A stretch of DNA of 64,000 nt from Telluria antibiotica (GTDB lineage: Bacteria; Pseudomonadota; Gammaproteobacteria; Burkholderiales; Burkholderiaceae_D), in the NCBI RefSeq assembly GCF_011682055.1, contig NZ_JAAQOM010000004.1:196653-260652 (forward strand), read 5' to 3'. Of the stretch, positions 9,952 to 18,506 are shown piece after piece; the stretch's first letter is position 1, and each line of letters begins with the position of its first letter. Below the pieces are notes generated by a model. That model ran no database searches. It was not told where the DNA came from and worked only from the letters and a program-made list of their open reading frames with translations. Position numbers and translations under genes: made by a program.

Positions 9952-10585
9952 TTTTTTCCTTACTTTTGGAGACTGCAGGCACCCCGACATACGTCTGGGC
10001 CGCCGGAACATTTTCTAGAACGACAGCGCCGGCACCGATGACCGCGTGGTCTCCGGCGTGCACGAGAGGCAGCAGCCTCGCACCGGCACCGACCAGTACG
10101 CCTTCACCAGTCCGAACGCCGCCGCCCAGCGAGGCCGCCGGGGCGATGTGCGAGAACCGCCCCACCTCACAGTCGTGGTCCACGACCGCGCCGTGATTGA
10201 CGATGACGCCGTCACCGATCCGGGCCGAAGGCGCGACGATCGCGTGCGCGGCGACGAACACGCCCTGCCCGAGCGCGGCGTGGACGGACACAGTGGCGCG
10301 CGGGTGGACGATCGTCACGGGACGTCCGCCGAGCGCGAGCAGCTGCGCATGCAGCGTGGCGCGGACGCCGGCATGGCCGATCGCCACATGAAAGCAGGCA
10401 CCGCGCATGTCGTCGTGCACGGCGGGCACCGTCACGGTCCAGTCGAGCACGCGGGCGCCTGCCCGCTGCGCGTTCCCGTCCGTCAGCCGGATCCGGTCAC
10501 CGGACACGCCCGTCAACAGCAGCGCATCGATGACGACTTTCGCATGGCCGCCCGCGCCGACGATGTAGATGGTATCAGTATGCAT
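9944..10585 (-). CDS. neuD: NeuD/PglD-family sugar O- or N-acetyltransferase
   Basis: 213 residues. The N-terminus is the small Rossmann-like fold of the family (IYIVGAGGHAKVVIDALL). The C-terminal two thirds are hexapeptide repeats forming a left-handed beta-helix (GVIVNHGAVVDHDCEVG, GVLVGAGARLLP). Catalytic His in NHGAVVDHD is conserved. PglD relatives acetylate the C4 amine of the UDP-sugar using acetyl-CoA, while NeuD relatives O-acetylate sialic acid. Its place beside a C4 aminotransferase favours the PglD/LegH role. The start overlaps the neuC stop by 11 bases, and its own stop overlaps the GTG of the aminotransferase, which implies translational coupling. Confidence 0.88.
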   Translation of the reverse strand: MHTDTIYIVGAGGHAKVVIDALLLTGVSGDRIRLTDGNAQRAGARVLDWTVTVPAVHDDMRGACFHVAIGHAGVRATLHAQLLALGGRPVTIVHPRATVSVHAALGQGVFVAAHAIVAPSARIGDGVIVNHGAVVDHDCEVGRFSHIAPAASLGGGVRTGEGVLVGAGARLLPLVHAGDHAVIGAGAVVLENVPAAQTYVGVPAVSKSKEKSE

Positions 10586-11705
10586 TCGCCTTCATCAATA
10601 CGTGGCTGTCCAGTGGCAACTGGTCCAGCAGCTCGACGATGCGCCGCGCGGCATCGCCGTCGCCGTACAGGTTCGCCGGGGGTAGCCTGCCGCCAGCGAG
10701 CGCTTGCCGGACCGCATCAAGAAGCGCCTCGCGCTCCGCCGGGACGTCCATCACGTTGGCATTCCGTTCGCGCATGGCTTGACGGCTGCCGATGTTGATG
10801 ACCGGCGTACCGAAACTGGCGGCCTCGATGATGCCGGCGCTGGAATTGCCGATCATGACGTCGGCCTGCGCCATCCAGGAGATGAACGCGTCGCGCGGCA
10901 GGTGGGTGACGAGCGCCATGCCCGGCCGGCCGGAGCGCACAGCCAGGGCCGCGCGCACGTCGTTGCTGCCGGCGTCCGCATTGGGCATCAGCGCCATCAC
11001 CTGGACGCCGCTGTCGGCCAGCGCATCGAGGATGATGCCGGTATCGCGGCCGGCCGCCGCGGCTTCCTGCAGGACCGGATGAAACACCAGCAGTGCGACC
11101 GGCGCGTCCGTGCGCAGGCCCGCGTCGCGGCACAACGCCAAGCGGTCGATGTGGGCCAGTTCGCGCACGCCGTCCAGGCCGGGCGCGCCCGTCACCCGGA
11201 CATGATCCTCGCGTTCGCCCATACGTACCAGCCGTGCGGCCGCGTCGGCCGTCGCCGTGAAATGGAAATGCGACAGCTTCGAGATCGCGTGGCGCACGGG
11301 CTCGTCGACGGTACCGGAACGTTCGCCGCCATGGATATGCGCGACGGGAATGTTCAGGTGAATCGCCGCCAGCGCGCCGGCCAGCATTTCGCCGCGGTCG
11401 CCCAGCAGCAGCACGACGTCGGGCCGGATCTCTTCGAAAGCGTCGACGAACGCCGTCAGCATGCGCCCGACGTTGCGTGCCATGGTCGCGCCGGTAGGCG
11501 GGTCCATGTGGACGGGCACCCGTTGCGTGACCGGCAGCCCCGCGCGCACGATGTCGTCGACTGTGTTGCCGTAGCGCTCGGACAGATGCATGCCCGTGAC
11601 TACGATCGCGAGCTCCATCGACGGGTGCGCCTGGATCGCGAGCAGGGTCGATTGCATCAGCCCGAAGTCCGCCCGCGTCCCGCTCACGTAACAGATTTTC
11701 CTCAT
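10575..11705 (-). CDS. neuC: Hydrolysing UDP-sugar 2-epimerase (NeuC/LegG family)
   Basis: 376 residues from ATG 11705, which overlaps the neuB stop as ATGA. GTRADFG at the N-terminus, GDRGEMLAGALAA and HIHGGERSGTVDE are the signatures of the hydrolysing GT-B-like epimerase family. GNSSAGIIEA near residue 280 belongs to the nucleotide-binding part. The enzyme releases UDP and inverts C2, giving ManNAc (NeuC) or 2,4-diacetamido-2,4,6-trideoxymannose (LegG). With a dehydratase, C4 aminotransferase and acetyltransferase encoded nearby, the second substrate is more likely, but sequence reading cannot prove it. Confidence 0.92.
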   Translation of the reverse strand: MRKICYVSGTRADFGLMQSTLLAIQAHPSMELAIVVTGMHLSERYGNTVDDIVRAGLPVTQRVPVHMDPPTGATMARNVGRMLTAFVDAFEEIRPDVVLLLGDRGEMLAGALAAIHLNIPVAHIHGGERSGTVDEPVRHAISKLSHFHFTATADAAARLVRMGEREDHVRVTGAPGLDGVRELAHIDRLALCRDAGLRTDAPVALLVFHPVLQEAAAAGRDTGIILDALADSGVQVMALMPNADAGSNDVRAALAVRSGRPGMALVTHLPRDAFISWMAQADVMIGNSSAGIIEAASFGTPVINIGSRQAMRERNANVMDVPAEREALLDAVRQALAGGRLPPANLYGDGDAARRIVELLDQLPLDSHVLMKANAY

Positions 11706-12736
11706 TGGAGGTTCTGCCATTGCAACGTGCTGCCGGCAGGCAGGTCCTGCTGCAGCGTCTTGCCGATCACGAGGCCGAGTTCACCCGGCTGGATACCGTT
11801 GCCCGGCCGCAGCAGGATCAGGTCGTCCCGCGTCAGCACCGTGCCGGCGGTCAGTGCGCGCGCCGTCGTCACGCTGCGGCGGACCAGTTCGCGCACCGGC
11901 AGCTCGGATGCCGTCGGCGCCTTCACCGGAGAACCGAGAGCCGCTTCGACGTCACGGATCTGGCCGATCAGCGCGGCCAGTTCTTGCGGCGTCAGAGATG
12001 CCTTGTGATCGGGACCCGGCAGGTCGCGGTCGAGCGTGAAATGCTTCTCGATCACAGTCGCGCCCATGGCGACCGCGGCCGTCGACACGGCGATGCCCAG
12101 CGTGTGGTCGGAATAGCCGACGGGCAGGCCGGTTTCGGCGGCGATCGTCTGCATCGCACGCAGGTTCACGTCAGAGCACTGCGCCGGATAGTTCGACGTG
12201 CAGTGCAGGATCGTCAGTGCGTCGCCGTCGATCTCGCCGAGCCCCGCCTTGCGCCGGGCGTCCGCGATCGTCCGGACAGCGACCTTGATGTCGTCCATGG
12301 TGGCCATGCCCGTCGAGACGATCAGTGGCAGCCCCTTCGCGGCGAGGAATTCGAGGAATGGCAGGTTCGTGATTTCACCCGACGGCACCTTGATGCGGTG
12401 CATGCCCAGGCCGAGCAGGAAGTCGGCGGCATCCTCGTCGAACGGCGTCGACATGAATTCGATACCCAGTTCCTGGCAGCGCTGCAGCAGCTGGTGGTGC
12501 AGTTCCGGCGACATCTCGAGCGCCTTCAGCAGCGAGAACTGGTCGCCCTCGCCCGTTTCGCGGCGCTGGTATTCGGCCTTGGCGGCGCCGCGGCGCACGA
12601 GCTTTTCCGCGGAAAACGTCTGGAACTTGACAGCGTCGGCACCGCAACGTGCCGCGGTCTCGACCAGTTGCATTGCCAGTTCCGCGCTGCCGTTGTGGTT
12701 GACGCCTGCCTCGGCGATGAAAAATACACGGTTCAT
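11702..12736 (-). CDS. neuB: Nonulosonic-acid synthase (NeuB/LegI family)
   Basis: 344 residues. The TIM-barrel part has FIAEAGVNHNG, DAVKFQTF, IKVPSGEI, STGMATMDDI, LHCTSNYP and GYSDHTLG, all standard for NeuB proteins that condense phosphoenolpyruvate with a hexosamine. IEKHFTLDRDLPGPDHKASL supplies the metal-binding His and the substrate Asp. A C-terminal SAF/antifreeze-like domain begins near residue 285 (VRRSVTTARALTAGTVL). The product is a nine-carbon alpha-keto acid; legionaminate or a derivative is inferred from the neighbouring genes. Its ATG overlaps the SDR stop as ATGA. Confidence 0.95.
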   Translation of the reverse strand: MNRVFFIAEAGVNHNGSAELAMQLVETAARCGADAVKFQTFSAEKLVRRGAAKAEYQRRETGEGDQFSLLKALEMSPELHHQLLQRCQELGIEFMSTPFDEDAADFLLGLGMHRIKVPSGEITNLPFLEFLAAKGLPLIVSTGMATMDDIKVAVRTIADARRKAGLGEIDGDALTILHCTSNYPAQCSDVNLRAMQTIAAETGLPVGYSDHTLGIAVSTAAVAMGATVIEKHFTLDRDLPGPDHKASLTPQELAALIGQIRDVEAALGSPVKAPTASELPVRELVRRSVTTARALTAGTVLTRDDLILLRPGNGIQPGELGLVIGKTLQQDLPAGSTLQWQNLQ

Positions 12737-13500
12737 AGCGAAAATCCGTCGTCGACAATAAGGTTTTGGCCCGTCATGTGCTTGGAAGCGTCAGAGAGCA
12801 GGAAAACAAGCGCACCGACCATGTCGGCCGCATCCAGCATGCCTTTCTTGCCGGCCTTGCTGTTGTACCTCTGGACGAACGATTCGGCCTGGTTGTCGAA
12901 GATGCCTCCCGGGCTCAGGCAATTGGCACGGATGCCGTCGCGCTTGAAATACTGGGCCAGGTACAGGGTCAGGTGAACCACGGCCGCCTTGATGCCTGCG
13001 TACTCGACGGGCATGGTCATCGTCGTGCCTTCGTAGACGTCGAAACGCGGCGCGATGCTGCCGTAGATCGACGACATGTTGACGATATTCCCCCAGCCTT
13101 GCTGCTTGAAGAACAACGCGAACTGCTGCGACACGAGGAAATAGCCGCCCAGGTGCAGGCCGACGTTCTCGCAGAAATCCTCGTACTGCACGTCTTCGAA
13201 CCGGCGTCCGTAATTGCGGTTGCGCGGGTAGGCGTTGTTGACGACGGCATCCACGTGACCGTGACGTTGCTGCAGGCGCGCGATCAGATCTGCCACCGAG
13301 GTCTTGCTCGTAATGTCGAGCACTTCCGGGACGGCGAGACCGGGATGGCGTACAGAGATGTCGGCGGCGACTGACTCGGCGGCAGCGCTGTCGCGGTCGG
13401 CCACGACGACGAGGCCGCCATGTTCGGCGATCGCCGAGCAGAATTGGCGGCCGAGCAGCCCGGCGCCGCCCGTAACGACGATGACTTTACCGTTCAGCAT
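12733..13500 (-). CDS. Short-chain dehydrogenase, PtmA-like
   Basis: 255 residues, classical SDR length. It has the NAD(P) motif VTGGAGLLGRQF (TGxxxGxG), NNAYPRN in place of the usual NNAG, an active-site serine in NMSSIYG, and Tyr-x-x-x-Lys as YAGIK. The NNAYPRNRNYG segment and the gene's place next to neuB recall PtmA of Campylobacter flagellin glycosylation clusters, which accompanies legionaminate genes. The exact reaction is not settled from sequence. It is coupled at both ends: its stop overlaps neuB and its start overlaps the amidase stop by 7 bases. Confidence 0.82.
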   Translation of the reverse strand: MLNGKVIVVTGGAGLLGRQFCSAIAEHGGLVVVADRDSAAAESVAADISVRHPGLAVPEVLDITSKTSVADLIARLQQRHGHVDAVVNNAYPRNRNYGRRFEDVQYEDFCENVGLHLGGYFLVSQQFALFFKQQGWGNIVNMSSIYGSIAPRFDVYEGTTMTMPVEYAGIKAAVVHLTLYLAQYFKRDGIRANCLSPGGIFDNQAESFVQRYNSKAGKKGMLDAADMVGALVFLLSDASKHMTGQNLIVDDGFSL

Positions 13501-14300
13501 TCGGTTCCTTCATACAGGGTTTTGTACAAGCCGTAGCGTTTGTCGGCAACGGTCGGAAACGCGCGGCGATACTCGGCGACGCTGGCAAGGTCGACGTCGT
13601 AGATGTCGAGTTCCCGCTGTGACTCGATCGGTTCGAGCACGTCGCCCTGCGGCGTCACGATCATCGAACTCTTCTCGTACGCCAGCTGGTTGCCATCCTC
13701 GCCGACGCGGTTCACGCCGAACACGAAGTACTGGTTCTCGATGGCGCGCGCGACGAGCAGCGCACGCCAGTGCGCGACGCGGCGCACCGGCCAGTTAGCG
13801 ATGTTCACGACGGCATTACAGCTGCGTGCCAGCACGGAATACAGTTCAGGGAAGCGCAGGTCATAGCAGATGGAACAGCCAAGCGTCAGTCCCGCGACTT
13901 CGGCGACGCCGAGCTTCGTCCCGGCGCTGAGCGCACGGTCTTCGCCGGCAAAGCTGAACGGGTGGATCTTCGCGTACAGGATGTCGACGGCGCCATCCTG
14001 GCGCGCGAGGCACAACGTATTCATCGGCTTGTTCGTGTCGGCCACGACGAGACTCGCGCCGAACACGATGTTCACGCCGGCCGCGCGTGCCAGCTCACCG
14101 AAGCGGCGCAGGCTCTCGGACCGGTCTGCCGGTTCGGCCAGCGCAGTCATGTCGAGCGAATACGCCGTGAGCGTCATCTCAGGAAAGATGACCAGCTCAC
14201 AACCCTGCGCGGCGGCACCATGGGCAAACTCCGAGCAACGCTCGAAGTTCGCGTCCTTGTCCTGCCAGCGCTGGTCGAGCGATACGAGAGCGACGCGCAT
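13494..14300 (-). CDS. Carbon-nitrogen hydrolase (nitrilase superfamily)
   Basis: 268 residues. The Glu-Lys-Cys triad is visible: E in FPEMTLTAYS, K in YAKIHPFSF and C in GCSICYDLRFPELY. The overall form matches omega-amidase/YafV-like amidases, which hydrolyse small amides. It is encoded inside the nonulosonate operon, with TGATG overlap to the upstream aminotransferase. This makes a housekeeping role unlikely; removal of an acyl or amide group from a sugar intermediate, or release of ammonia for amination, are possible. No signal peptide is seen, so it is cytoplasmic. The substrate is unknown. Confidence 0.85.
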   Translation of the reverse strand: MRVALVSLDQRWQDKDANFERCSEFAHGAAAQGCELVIFPEMTLTAYSLDMTALAEPADRSESLRRFGELARAAGVNIVFGASLVVADTNKPMNTLCLARQDGAVDILYAKIHPFSFAGEDRALSAGTKLGVAEVAGLTLGCSICYDLRFPELYSVLARSCNAVVNIANWPVRRVAHWRALLVARAIENQYFVFGVNRVGEDGNQLAYEKSSMIVTPQGDVLEPIESQRELDIYDVDLASVAEYRRAFPTVADKRYGLYKTLYEGTEC

Positions 14301-15592
14301 CAGTTGTATTTCCTGAAAACGGGCTTGATGACCGGGCCCTGCAGGTAGTTCTCGGTGCCCTCTTCCAGCGCGCGGCCGTACACACGGAACGCGGCGTCGA
14401 TCGCCTGTTCGGTCAGCGCGATCTCAGCGTCGCCATGGCGATATGACAGCGCGATCCACGGCATAAGCACGCCGTTCTTGATCATTTCCTGCGAGAACAG
14501 GGTCCGCAGCGCCAGCGAATTCGCGCCCGACTTGTCCAGCGTGAGATAGAACGGCGAGCAGGCGGCGCCGCCGACCTTGAAGCTGTCGGCGATACCGTGC
14601 GCTTGGGCCTGGCGTTCCATCATGGCCGTCAACTTGCGTCCATAGTCCCACAAATGCTCGACGACCTTGTGCTCGTGCATGAACTTGACGGTCGCGACGA
14701 AGGCGCCCAGTCCGCTCATCTCGGCGCCATGCGTGGTCGACAGCAGGAACAGGCGCTCGCGGCCTTCCATCTCGATCGACCCCAGTTCCATGATCTCGCG
14801 GCGGCCGGCAATGCACGACACGGAAAAGCCGTTCGCCATCGCCTTGCCGAACGTGCACAGGTCCGGCGTGACGCCATAGACGTGCTGCGCGCCTTTCATG
14901 TGCCAGCGAAAGCCGGTGATCATCTCATCCAGGATGAAGACGATGCCGTTCTTCTTGCACAGTTCCTGGACCTTGTGCAGGTAGCCGTCGCGCGGCTCTT
15001 CGGTCGCGGCCGGCTCCAGCACGACGCAGGCGAACTGTCCCGGGTGCTCGGCGATCAGAGTCTCGAGCGACGCGATGTCGTTGTAGCGGAACAGTTTCGT
15101 TTTCTGCAGCGTTTCCTGCGGGATGCCGCGGGTCAGCGGCGTCGAGCCGATGAACCAGTCGTCGTACGAGAAGAACGGATGCTCGGCGCAGCGTGCCACC
15201 AGTTCGCGGCCGGTGTAGGCGCGGGCGAGCTTGACAGCGGCGGACACGGAGCTGGAACCATTCTTGGTGAACTTGACCATGTCGACCGAATCGATCTGTT
15301 CGACGAGCAGCTCGGCCGCATCCAGTTCGATGGTCGACGGACGGGTCAGGTTGTTGCCGTTGCGGATTTGTTCGATGGCGGCGTTGTCGATGACGTCCTC
15401 GGCATAGCCAATGTTCACGGCGCGCAATGCCATGCCGTAGTCGAGATAGCGCTTGCCTTCGGGATCGAAGATGTACGCGCCCTTGCCGCCGGTGAGGATC
15501 TGCGGCGCGTTGGTCGGATATTGGTCGAAGCCGCGCGAATACGTGTGCGCGCCACCCGGAATCACTTTAAGGAGACGGTCTTGGTAGCTCAT
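14300..15592 (-). CDS. Class III PLP aminotransferase (glutamate-1-semialdehyde aminomutase-like)
   Basis: 430 residues, usual length. It starts VIPGGAHTYSRGFDQYP, has the PLP-phosphate region NGSSSVSAAVKLAR, the ring-stacking ILDEMITGFR and the Schiff-base lysine K250 in TFGKAMANGFS. It is not hemL by context: it sits in the nonulosonate operon and its stop-start overlaps are tight. Related proteins in sugar loci (for example KdnA, which makes 8-amino-Kdo in Shewanella) aminate a keto sugar acid. An amination partner for the adjacent oxidoreductase is inferred. Confidence 0.85.
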   Translation of the reverse strand: MSYQDRLLKVIPGGAHTYSRGFDQYPTNAPQILTGGKGAYIFDPEGKRYLDYGMALRAVNIGYAEDVIDNAAIEQIRNGNNLTRPSTIELDAAELLVEQIDSVDMVKFTKNGSSSVSAAVKLARAYTGRELVARCAEHPFFSYDDWFIGSTPLTRGIPQETLQKTKLFRYNDIASLETLIAEHPGQFACVVLEPAATEEPRDGYLHKVQELCKKNGIVFILDEMITGFRWHMKGAQHVYGVTPDLCTFGKAMANGFSVSCIAGRREIMELGSIEMEGRERLFLLSTTHGAEMSGLGAFVATVKFMHEHKVVEHLWDYGRKLTAMMERQAQAHGIADSFKVGGAACSPFYLTLDKSGANSLALRTLFSQEMIKNGVLMPWIALSYRHGDAEIALTEQAIDAAFRVYGRALEEGTENYLQGPVIKPVFRKYN

Positions 15593-16590
15593 TCTTTACC
15601 TTCGGTAAACTTCTCAAGTTGGTAGAGAGTCTGCAGGACGCGGTAATCGTCCAGCAACGTATTGGGATACAGGGACTTGTCCTGCCGGATCACGGCATTG
15701 ACGAAGGCGGTCATCTCGGCGATGTAGGGCTCTTCCGGATTGATGTAACCGGCTTCGACCGAACCGCCGCCGAGGTCGAAGCGGATCCATTCCGGATGCT
15801 CCACGTTGGCGTAGCGGACGCAGTTTTCGTCGGCGCTGAACACGATCTCGCCCGTGCTGCCCAGGACGCGCAGTTCGCGCGTCGACTGCGGACGCGAGAC
15901 CACTTCGACGGTCACGTTCGCCAGCACGCCCTGCGGATAGCGCATCAGACAGTGGTAGATATCGTCGATGTCGGCGTTCATGTCCGTGAGCTTCGCCTTC
16001 ACGCAGGCAAGGGGTTCCGGCGTGCCGAAGATGTCATTCAGCCAGGTCAGCTCGAACGGCACGATTTCGCGGCCGGCGCCGGTGTCACGCGCAGAGACGT
16101 AATAGTCCTCGATGCGCTCCCACGGGTGCCAGTCCGGCAGGTATTGGCCGGTCTGGTAGTTGAGGTTCAGCGGCTTACCGATGGCGCCTTGCGCGATCAG
16201 TTCCTTGACCTTCTTCGGGCCGGCGAAATAGCGCATCGTGCACGAGGGGGCCATCAGCGGGCCGCTGGCGTCCACCTTGTTGTGCAGTTCCAGGATGCGA
16301 TCCGCTTCCACCACCGACGCTTCGATAAAGCATGGCAGGCCGAGTTCTGCGCCCTTGAACGCATACGTCATGTGATGTTGCGGCGACGTCGAGATCACGA
16401 AGGCCCCCGGCTGGAACGACTGCAATGCCGCGTCCAGACTGTCGAAGACGGGAATGCCGTACTTCTGGTTCGATTCAGCCCGACGGTCTTCGCGCGGGTC
16501 GAAACCGGCGACGTCATGGCCGCCGATCGCCAACAGGTTGCGAACGCGGCGTTTGCCCATCGAACCCAGACCAATGACAAGAAATTTCAT
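15589..16590 (-). CDS. Gfo/Idh/MocA-family sugar oxidoreductase
   Basis: 333 residues from ATG 16590, which overlaps the neuA stop as ATGA and follows GGGGGA. The N-terminal Rossmann fold shows VIGLGSMGKRRVRNL. The C-terminal half is the family's beta-sheet substrate domain (for example VTVEVVSRPQSTRELRVLGS). The usual EKP motif is replaced by FIEASVVEA, so the typical catalytic Lys is not obvious. Family members oxidise or reduce hydroxyl/keto groups on sugars with NAD(P). Lying beside the aminotransferase it could generate the keto group that is aminated. Substrate unknown. Confidence 0.85.
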   Translation of the reverse strand: MKFLVIGLGSMGKRRVRNLLAIGGHDVAGFDPREDRRAESNQKYGIPVFDSLDAALQSFQPGAFVISTSPQHHMTYAFKGAELGLPCFIEASVVEADRILELHNKVDASGPLMAPSCTMRYFAGPKKVKELIAQGAIGKPLNLNYQTGQYLPDWHPWERIEDYYVSARDTGAGREIVPFELTWLNDIFGTPEPLACVKAKLTDMNADIDDIYHCLMRYPQGVLANVTVEVVSRPQSTRELRVLGSTGEIVFSADENCVRYANVEHPEWIRFDLGGGSVEAGYINPEEPYIAEMTAFVNAVIRQDKSLYPNTLLDDYRVLQTLYQLEKFTEGKE

Positions 16591-17303
16591 ACCGTCCCCC
16601 ACTCGTGCTTCATGACCGCCTCAACGCAAAGAAAATTGTAAATGTCGTCAATCTCGTAATTCTGGTACCGCTTGATTTCGTAATGGGTGCAGCGGCGCGT
16701 ATAGAACGTGTTTTCCTCGAGCAGTGCGTCGGTCTTCGCGATGTACGCGACGCCGAACGGAAAATACGCGGCCGCATTGTCCTGCCGGCGCGTAGTCTGG
16801 GGCAGGTCCGGGCAGAACGGCTCCATCCTGGCGCCGACCAGGCGCTTCATGATCGACGGGTGTTCCGTGACCTCACCGACACTGATGATCGAATCGAATT
16901 CTTCGCTCTGGCGGATCAGCGCTTCGAGCATATTGTCGATGTCGTCGTCCTCGCGCAGCGGCGACGTGGGCTCGAGCAGGACGATGTAGTCGTAGCTGTG
17001 GCCTTCGTTGTCCTTGAGGTAGGCCACCGCGTGGCGGATCACATCGTAGGTCGACGCTGTATCGCTCGCCAGTTCGGGCGGACGGATGAACGGCACGTGG
17101 GCGCCGGCGGTGCGGGCGACCGCCGCGATCTCGGCGGAGTCCGTCGTGACGAGCACGGTGTCCAGGTAGCGCGACTTCAACGCCTTGTCGATCGTCCACG
17201 CGATCAACGGCTTGCCACAGATCGGGCGAATGTTCTTGCCAGGCAGGCCTTTCGATCCGCCGCGAGCGGGTACGATGGCAAGCACCTTTTTTTCATGGAT
17301 CAA
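16587..17303 (-). CDS. neuA: CMP-nonulosonate cytidylyltransferase (NeuA/LegF family)
   Basis: 238 residues. The start is TTG 17303, directly after the TAA of the preceding gene, supported by GGAGGG seven bases upstream. PARGGSKGLPGKN is the CTP-binding signature; LLEPTSPLREDDDID and DNAAAYFPFGVAYIAK follow as in NeuA/PtmB/LegF. The enzyme activates the free nonulosonic acid with CTP for transfer to the glycan. The family does not discriminate sialic, legionaminic or pseudaminic acid by motif; legionaminate-type is inferred from the cluster. Confidence 0.92.
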   Translation of the reverse strand: MIHEKKVLAIVPARGGSKGLPGKNIRPICGKPLIAWTIDKALKSRYLDTVLVTTDSAEIAAVARTAGAHVPFIRPPELASDTASTYDVIRHAVAYLKDNEGHSYDYIVLLEPTSPLREDDDIDNMLEALIRQSEEFDSIISVGEVTEHPSIMKRLVGARMEPFCPDLPQTTRRQDNAAAYFPFGVAYIAKTDALLEENTFYTRRCTHYEIKRYQNYEIDDIYNFLCVEAVMKHEWGTV

Positions 17304-18470
17304 TTAATTTCCCTCCAAAATATTCTCAATTGCGTCGCATACGTTGGCGGTCGCGGATGTCGTCCCGGCCGTGCCGCGCTCGCCCGCACGGCGGTCGACG
17401 ACGAGGTCGTCGAGTGCTTCAACGGTGTTGAACGCGTCGACGTCGCCACTGAACAGGTAGGCACAAGCTTCGCTCAGCGACGTGAAGTCGAGCAGCCCGA
17501 CGCGGACACCGTGGATCTGCGCCTCGAGCGCGATCGTGGACGGGAACGTCACGAGCATGTCGAGCGCAGACAGGTACGCCTCAATGGGCATGCCGTTGCA
17601 ATCGATGGCATCGCCGAGGTCTCGCCAGCGGGCTTCGTTGGGATGCTGGCGTACCGCGAGCTTATAGCCCTTGCGGGCACAGCGCGCTCGCAGGCGTTCG
17701 AATACCTCGAGCTGCAGATCGCCCTCGGGACAGCCGGGCAGGATGTTCGACGCATAGCCCACGACGGGCTGTCCGGCACGCAGCGAGGTGACCTCATCCG
17801 TCGGCGCGAACGTGTAATGACGGTCAAATGCCGGATTTCCCGTCACCACGATACTGTCCGCATGGCGTCCGAAACCGACGAGGATGTCCTTGACGTTGTT
17901 ACTCAACACGCAGATTTGCGAACCGTACCAGTCTTCCTTGAACCACTGGCCATCCGCCGACGGATAGAGGTCGAGCAGGCACAGCGACGCGACCCCCCGC
18001 TTGTGCGCCGCCAGCAGCGCCGCCCGTTCGGCACGCGGAGAGTTGGTTGCGACGACCAGGTCCGGCGCGTACGATGCGAGCAGGCGCTCCAGCGTGCGCG
18101 TCGGCAGGAACGCATGGCGGCCTCGTTCCGCGTAGATGGCAGCAGCCGTGTCGATGCCCTGTTCCGCTTCCAAGTCCGCGTACGACAACCCCATGTACGC
18201 CACCGTCTCCTCACGCGGTACCAAGTCCGAATTTACGCCCTCACTCAGGCGGTTGCCGTGCGCGAGGGCCGCTTCATCGCCCTCAGTCACGAGGTCACGG
18301 AAGCCGATGTGGGGAACCCCGGCCCGTGCCAGCACGCTGGCGGCGGTGGTCAAGCCCAGGACGAGCACCTCGTGGCGCCCCTGCCCGAGCAGGGTCTGCA
18401 CGACGGGCAGCAGCATGTTGACATGCCCACCGCCGTAAGCAACGAACAGGATTTTCTTCTTTTTACTCAA
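17304..18470 (-). CDS. GT-B-like glycosyltransferase/capsule transferase, unassigned
   Basis: 388 residues from TTG 18470, chosen because AGGTGA lies five bases upstream; GTG 18479 and GTG 18494 are alternatives that lack a ribosome site. The N-terminus (ILFVAYGGGHVNMLLPV) is the glycine-rich loop of GT-B enzymes. The middle has VVATNSPRAERAAL, and the C-terminal half has KLAVRQHPNEARW and LVTFPSTIALEAQIHG, like nucleotide-sugar or CDP-polyol transferases of capsule loci. It is the only clear glycosyltransferase-like protein in the locus apart from the initiating transferase, and it lies directly upstream of neuA, so it may transfer the nonulosonic acid. This is inference. Confidence 0.65.
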   Translation of the reverse strand: MSKKKKILFVAYGGGHVNMLLPVVQTLLGQGRHEVLVLGLTTAASVLARAGVPHIGFRDLVTEGDEAALAHGNRLSEGVNSDLVPREETVAYMGLSYADLEAEQGIDTAAAIYAERGRHAFLPTRTLERLLASYAPDLVVATNSPRAERAALLAAHKRGVASLCLLDLYPSADGQWFKEDWYGSQICVLSNNVKDILVGFGRHADSIVVTGNPAFDRHYTFAPTDEVTSLRAGQPVVGYASNILPGCPEGDLQLEVFERLRARCARKGYKLAVRQHPNEARWRDLGDAIDCNGMPIEAYLSALDMLVTFPSTIALEAQIHGVRVGLLDFTSLSEACAYLFSGDVDAFNTVEALDDLVVDRRAGERGTAGTTSATANVCDAIENILEGN

Positions 18471-18506
18471 TTTACTCACCTGAAAACAAAGCACGACTGC
18501 GTCACA

